Source: Labilithrix luteola (GTDB lineage: Bacteria > Myxococcota_A > Polyangia > Polyangiales > Polyangiaceae). Taken from it: a stretch of DNA of 64,000 bases. The stretch lies in the NCBI RefSeq assembly GCF_001263205.1, contig NZ_CP012333.1, forward strand, positions 1,860,001 through 1,924,000, in the 5' to 3' direction. A model generated the notes under the pieces. That model searched no databases. It was not told the origin of the DNA and worked only from the letters and a program-made list of their open reading frames with translations. This document shows, piece by piece, positions 60,424 through 64,000 of the stretch. A program made the translations under genes and the position numbers. The stretch's first letter is position 1. Every line of letters starts with the position of its first letter.

Positions 60424-62532
60424 ATGAGGCGCTCGCTCCAGCCGATCTCGTCGCTGCTCGTTCTCGGTCTCATAGCCTCGTCGCCCTCGTCGGTGTCGTG
60501 TGCGCATCCGGCACCGCCGAACGTGCCGCCGCTCACCACCGCGCTCGTCCCCCCGGAAGGCGGCGCGGCGAGCTCAGGTGCGCCATCGAGCGGCGGTGGC
60601 TATGCCGGTCATGGATCGGAGAGCGTGTCTCCCGAGATCCTCGCCAAGTACGCCCCGACACCGCTTCCCCCGCAAGTGAGCCGGCGCATCCAGTCGATGC
60701 TCGACGTACGCGCGCCCATGGGAACGCGCCTCGCACCCGACGGCAAGACGCTCTACTTCGGTTGGACGGTCACCGGCACGGCGCAGGTCTGGAAGGCCGA
60801 CGGGCCGAAGCACTTCCCCACGCAGCTCACCGGCGGCGAAGACGTGACGCGTATGTCGGGCGTCACGCCGGACGGCAAGTGGCTCGTCATCTCGCGCGAT
60901 CGCAAGGGAGAGGAGAACCCTGGCCTCTACCTGATGCCCGCTTCGGGCGGTCCGATGCGCGAAGTCCAGCACACGCCGAAGGTGCAGACGCAGCTCGCCT
61001 TCGTGTCCGACGACGGCAAGTGGCTCTACTACCGCGCGAACGACAAGAAGCCCGACTCGTATGCCATCTATCGATGGGAGATCGCGAGCGGCAAGCGCGA
61101 GACGGTGTTCGCCGAAGACGGACTCTGGAACGTCGACGATCATCGCGGCGACAAGCTCCTCTTGACGAAGGCCACCGGCGCACTGACCGCCGAATACTGG
61201 GAGTGGGACGAGGCGGCGAAGAAGCTCACGCCGCTCTTCGGCCAGGGCGAAAAAGAGGAATACAACGCGATGTACGCGGCGGGGCCCGGCGAGCTCCTCG
61301 TGCAGACGCCGAAGTTCGGCGACTTCCGACGTCTCTATCGCGTGAAGCAGGCGCCACTCACCGGTAAGCCTCTCGAGGCCTCTCAGGGCACGGCCATCAC
61401 GCCGGACGTCCGCCATGACGTCTCGTCGTTCTTCATCGATCGCGCCCGAACGCACGTCTACTACCAGCTCAACGACGAAGGCTTCACGCGCGCGCATGTG
61501 CTCGACGCGAAGACCTACGCCGAGACGAAGCTCCCCTCCTCGGCCGCCCTGGCCGACGCGACGCACGTGACGTTCGGCGCGCCCTCGTGGAGCGGTCGCT
61601 GGGCGATCCTCAACGTGGGCAGCGCGAAGGCGCCAACCGCGTCCTACGTGCTCGACTGGCAGACGAACGAGCTCACGCCCTGGGTCAGCCCGAGCACGCC
61701 GGAGGTCGAGACAAGCCGCTTCGCCGTCGCGAAGCTCGAGTACTACCCGGCGCGCGACGGCACGCGCATTCCGATGTTCGTGAGGCGCCCGGCGGCGTGC
61801 GAGAAGGTCGACTCGGGCTGTCCCGTCGTCATCCAGTTCCACGGCGGGCCCGAAGGCCAAGCGATTCCGGGATTCAACGTCTACGCGCAGCTCTTCGTCG
61901 ACGCGGGCTTCGTGTTCGTCGAGCCCAACGTGCGCGGCAGCGATGGCTACGGCAAAGCGTGGCTCCACGCCGACGACGGCCCCAAGCGACTCTCGGTCAT
62001 CACCGACATCGAAGACGCGTCGAAGTTCGTACGCACGGCTTGGGTGAAGGACGGCAAGGCGCCGAAGGTCGGCATCATCGGCGGAAGCTACGGTGGGTAC
62101 TCGACGCTCATCGGCATGACGATGTTCGCCGGCGCGTACGACGCGGGCGTGGCCAACGTCGGAATGAGCAACCTGCTCACGTTCCTCCTCAACACGGCGC
62201 CGTATCGACGCACGCTTCGCGCGAGCGAGTACGGCGATCCGGAGAAGGATCGCGAGGCCCTCATGAAGCTCTCGCCCGTCACCTACATCGATCGACTCAG
62301 CGCACCTCTGCTCCTCCTCCAGGGTGCCAGCGATCCGCGCGTGCCCGTCGGTGAAGCCATCCAGATGCACGACGCGCTCGAAAAGCGCGGAATCGACGCC
62401 AAACTGGTGATTTTCGCCGACGAGGGTCACGGCACGCAGAAGCGCGAAAACAAAGTGATCGAGATCGGCAAGACGATCGACTTCCTCGACAAGCATCTAA
62501 AGCCGAGTGCGAACGACAACGTGAAGAAGTGA
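60424..62532 (+). CDS. S9-family serine peptidase (prolyl oligopeptidase/acylaminoacyl peptidase type)
   Basis: 702 residues. An N-terminal signal (SSLLVLGLIASSPSSVSCA) implies export. The central part (about 70-430) is a WD40/propeller-like region (GTRLAPDGKTLYFGWTVTGTAQVWKADG, LAFVSDDGKWLYYRANDKKP). The C-terminal hydrolase domain contains IQFHGGPEGQ, nucleophile GIIGGSYGGYST, acid GASDPRVPVGEA and His DEGHGTQKREN. The family cleaves short peptides; the propeller restricts access. A Cys-Ala after SVS could be a signal peptidase site; the lipobox is poor. Confidence 0.9.
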   Translation: MRRSLQPISSLLVLGLIASSPSSVSCAHPAPPNVPPLTTALVPPEGGAASSGAPSSGGGYAGHGSESVSPEILAKYAPTPLPPQVSRRIQSMLDVRAPMGTRLAPDGKTLYFGWTVTGTAQVWKADGPKHFPTQLTGGEDVTRMSGVTPDGKWLVISRDRKGEENPGLYLMPASGGPMREVQHTPKVQTQLAFVSDDGKWLYYRANDKKPDSYAIYRWEIASGKRETVFAEDGLWNVDDHRGDKLLLTKATGALTAEYWEWDEAAKKLTPLFGQGEKEEYNAMYAAGPGELLVQTPKFGDFRRLYRVKQAPLTGKPLEASQGTAITPDVRHDVSSFFIDRARTHVYYQLNDEGFTRAHVLDAKTYAETKLPSSAALADATHVTFGAPSWSGRWAILNVGSAKAPTASYVLDWQTNELTPWVSPSTPEVETSRFAVAKLEYYPARDGTRIPMFVRRPAACEKVDSGCPVVIQFHGGPEGQAIPGFNVYAQLFVDAGFVFVEPNVRGSDGYGKAWLHADDGPKRLSVITDIEDASKFVRTAWVKDGKAPKVGIIGGSYGGYSTLIGMTMFAGAYDAGVANVGMSNLLTFLLNTAPYRRTLRASEYGDPEKDREALMKLSPVTYIDRLSAPLLLLQGASDPRVPVGEAIQMHDALEKRGIDAKLVIFADEGHGTQKRENKVIEIGKTIDFLDKHLKPSANDNVKK

Positions 62533-62595
62533 AGGCTCCGCGGAAAGGGCCCGCGCGATTTGTCGGGCCCTTCGCACGCGGGGTATCCTCGACGC

Positions 62596-63366
62596 GTGCG
62601 CTTCCACGTCCTTTCGACGCTCTTGGCCGCCGGCCTCGTCGTCGCCGCCTGCGGTAGTGACGAAAACTCCACGGGCGGCACGCCCGGCGACAGCACGACG
62701 ACGGCCGGCAACGGTTCGAACGGAGGAGGATCCAGTGGCGGTGGCGCGCCCCTGCCCTCGAGCGAGCCAAGCGGACCGAGACAGGGTATCGCGACGTATT
62801 ACGCGGCCACGGGTGACGGCAACTGCTCGTTCGGACCGTCTCCGAACGCGATGGACGTCACCGCCCTGAACTTCCCCGAATACGCAGGCAGCGCGGCGTG
62901 TGGCACCTGCATCAAGGTGACGGGGCCGAAAGGCGAGGTCACGGTGCGCGTCGTGGACAGCTGCCCGGAGTGCGAAGAGCACCACCTCGACTTGAGCAAG
63001 GAGGCCTTCGGGAAGATCGCCGAGCTGAAGGCCGGGCGCATCGACATCACGTACCAGGCGGTCTCCTGCAACGTCACCGGGAACGTCCAATACGTCTTCA
63101 AAGACGGTTCGTCCAAGTGGTGGACCGCCATCCAAGTCCGTAATCACAAACTCCCCATCGCCAAGCTCGAATACCAGAAGGGCGACGGCTGGACGGCGAT
63201 GAAGCGGGCAGACTACAACTACTTCCTGGAAGAAGGCGGCGTCGGCGATCAACCCAGCGGCCTGCACGTTCGCGTCACGTCCGTCGACGGCCAGACGCTG
63301 GAAGACACGTTGCCCGGCACGATTACGCCGGAAGCCGTGACCACCGGCGGCGCGCAGTTCGAGTAG
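62596..63366 (+). CDS. Bacterial expansin (EXLX1-like) lipoprotein
   Basis: 256 residues from GTG 62596, with TATCCT 6 nt before it. Lipobox LVVAAC (Cys about 19), then a Gly/Ser/Thr linker to about 60. Domain 1 is a double-psi beta-barrel (GIATYYAATGDGNCSFG; CGTCIKVTG; VRVVDSCPECEEHHLDLS with the conserved Asp), and domain 2 is a CBM63-type module (KWWTAIQVRNHKLPIAKLEY, WTAMKRADYNYFLEEGG, HVRVTSVDGQTLEDTLP) with the aromatic platform. The match to Bacillus EXLX1 across both domains is strong. Expansins loosen plant cellulose-pectin networks without hydrolysis. Lipid anchoring is unusual. Confidence 0.92.
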   Translation: MRFHVLSTLLAAGLVVAACGSDENSTGGTPGDSTTTAGNGSNGGGSSGGGAPLPSSEPSGPRQGIATYYAATGDGNCSFGPSPNAMDVTALNFPEYAGSAACGTCIKVTGPKGEVTVRVVDSCPECEEHHLDLSKEAFGKIAELKAGRIDITYQAVSCNVTGNVQYVFKDGSSKWWTAIQVRNHKLPIAKLEYQKGDGWTAMKRADYNYFLEEGGVGDQPSGLHVRVTSVDGQTLEDTLPGTITPEAVTTGGAQFE

Positions 63367-63382
63367 AGTAGCGCACTCGTCG

Positions 63383-64000
63383 ATGGGGATCCCTGGAGCG
63401 AAGCGTCGTCCTTGGTATGCGCGCGAGACCTGGCCGTCGATCGCGGCGCTCGCCCTCGCGGTCGTCGCGGGCGCAACGGCCGTAGTGAAGGAGGCCTTTG
63501 CGAGCGATCCGAACGTGGCTCTGCTCGGCCTCTACGCGCTCGGCGCGGTCGCAGGCCCGTCGGCCGCGATTCTTCGAATCCTGCAAGCGGCTTACAAAGA
63601 TGCGCGCGACGACAAGAAGGACGCGCCCGACGATCTCCGCGGCTGCCTCCACGTCATCCAGCGCACGATCTGCGGATACAAAGGCTTGGTCGCGCCGCCC
63701 GACGGTTGGCTACGCCTCACCATTCACCGCGTGGTCGGCACCGATCTCGAGCAAGTCGTCGACTACGTCGGAAGCGGTGATGGCGGCGCGGGACGCCTCC
63801 TGCCGATCGCGGCGGGCCTCATCGGCGCCTCCGTGCGCGACCGCAGGCCTTTGGTCTTCGAGCGACCACGCTCCGTCGACCAAGAAACGTGGGTCGAGTA
63901 CCTCGTCCACGAGATGGCAATCCCCCGAGCTCAAGCGCAGCGGACTCGGCAGGATCGTTTTGCTTTCATGAGCATCCCGATCCCAGGGCCACGCCTCGAC
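63383..64000 (+). CDS. Membrane protein with GAF-like domain (partial, cut by window end)
   Basis: 206 residues to the right edge, still open. N-terminal basic residues precede two hydrophobic helices (WPSIAALALAVVAGATAVV and VALLGLYALGAVAGPSAAIL). The cytoplasmic part looks GAF-like: LRGCLHVIQRTICGYKGLVAPPDGWLRLTIHRVV, GAGRLLPIAAGLIGASVRDRRPLVFERP and DRFAFMSIPIPG. Such domains bind small molecules or cyclic nucleotides. TAGAGT at 63364-63369 lies 13 nt before the ATG, slightly further than in the leaderless genes. Family assignment is tentative because the C-terminal part is missing. Confidence 0.55.
   Translation, partial: MGIPGAKRRPWYARETWPSIAALALAVVAGATAVVKEAFASDPNVALLGLYALGAVAGPSAAILRILQAAYKDARDDKKDAPDDLRGCLHVIQRTICGYKGLVAPPDGWLRLTIHRVVGTDLEQVVDYVGSGDGGAGRLLPIAAGLIGASVRDRRPLVFERPRSVDQETWVEYLVHEMAIPRAQAQRTRQDRFAFMSIPIPGPRLD

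Overview
The window is GC-rich, densely coded chromosomal DNA that reads as a myxobacterium, most likely of the Polyangiales/Sorangiineae type. I infer this from three eukaryote-like Ser/Thr kinases, an FHA-domain sigma54 activator, many lipoproteins with DVWAVG-type or RCC1 repeats, Cys-rich and IgGFc-binding-like surface proteins, a MYXO-CTERM-like C-terminus, and AgmX/TonB-C-like lipoproteins. I see no rRNA, tRNA, CRISPR array, insertion sequence or prophage.

Layout. 1-4.4 kb: a polyhydroxyalkanoate cluster (tail of a PhaE/phasin-like protein, acyl-CoA synthetase, PhaC-type synthase, exported depolymerase) with overlapping genes. 4.5-8.8 kb: FHA sigma54 activator, peptide deformylase with a His-rich extension, Ser/Thr kinase, SRPBCC protein. 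8.8-16.9 kb: secreted lipoproteins, HtrA protease, a PRISE-type reductase, a small Pro-rich protein beside an R2K ATP-grasp ligase, and an MFS transporter. 17-20.5 kb: a POT-like transporter diverging from a chemotaxis receptor; the space between holds a degenerate copy of the cobalamin-riboswitch leader found at 30.3 kb. 20.6-29.9 kb: one apparent eight-gene minus-strand operon, made of a secreted protein, ECF sigma factor, membrane/TPR regulator and five exported lipoproteins, nearly all with overlapping start/stop codons.

30-35 kb: a cobalamin riboswitch in front of class Ia ribonucleotide reductase nrdAB, then a convergent glutaredoxin-fold protein lacking the catalytic cysteine. 35-42.7 kb: cyclophilin, an FHA-GGDEF diguanylate cyclase facing an EAL phosphodiesterase, a class II glutamine amidotransferase, a zinc-ribbon thioredoxin and an esterase. 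42.8-48 kb: a kinase / TPR-PEGA / RCC1 lipoprotein cluster. 48-58.5 kb, minus strand: phosphatase, DUF481 outer-membrane protein, TonB-C-like lipoprotein, a 1424-residue FecR-VIT-vWA-TPR protein, a gene broken by a one-base frameshift, and an octaheme cytochrome c lipoprotein. 58.7-64 kb: kinase, S9 peptidase, bacterial expansin, and a truncated membrane/GAF-like protein.

Two themes cross the window. First, at least 14 genes have a TAnnnT hexamer 6-10 nt before the start codon and no Shine-Dalgarno, suggesting widespread leaderless transcription. Second, the two cobalamin-type leaders suggest linked or once-linked B12 control of DNA-precursor synthesis and a chemoreceptor. Starts were chosen from ribosome binding sites, overlaps and this hexamer.
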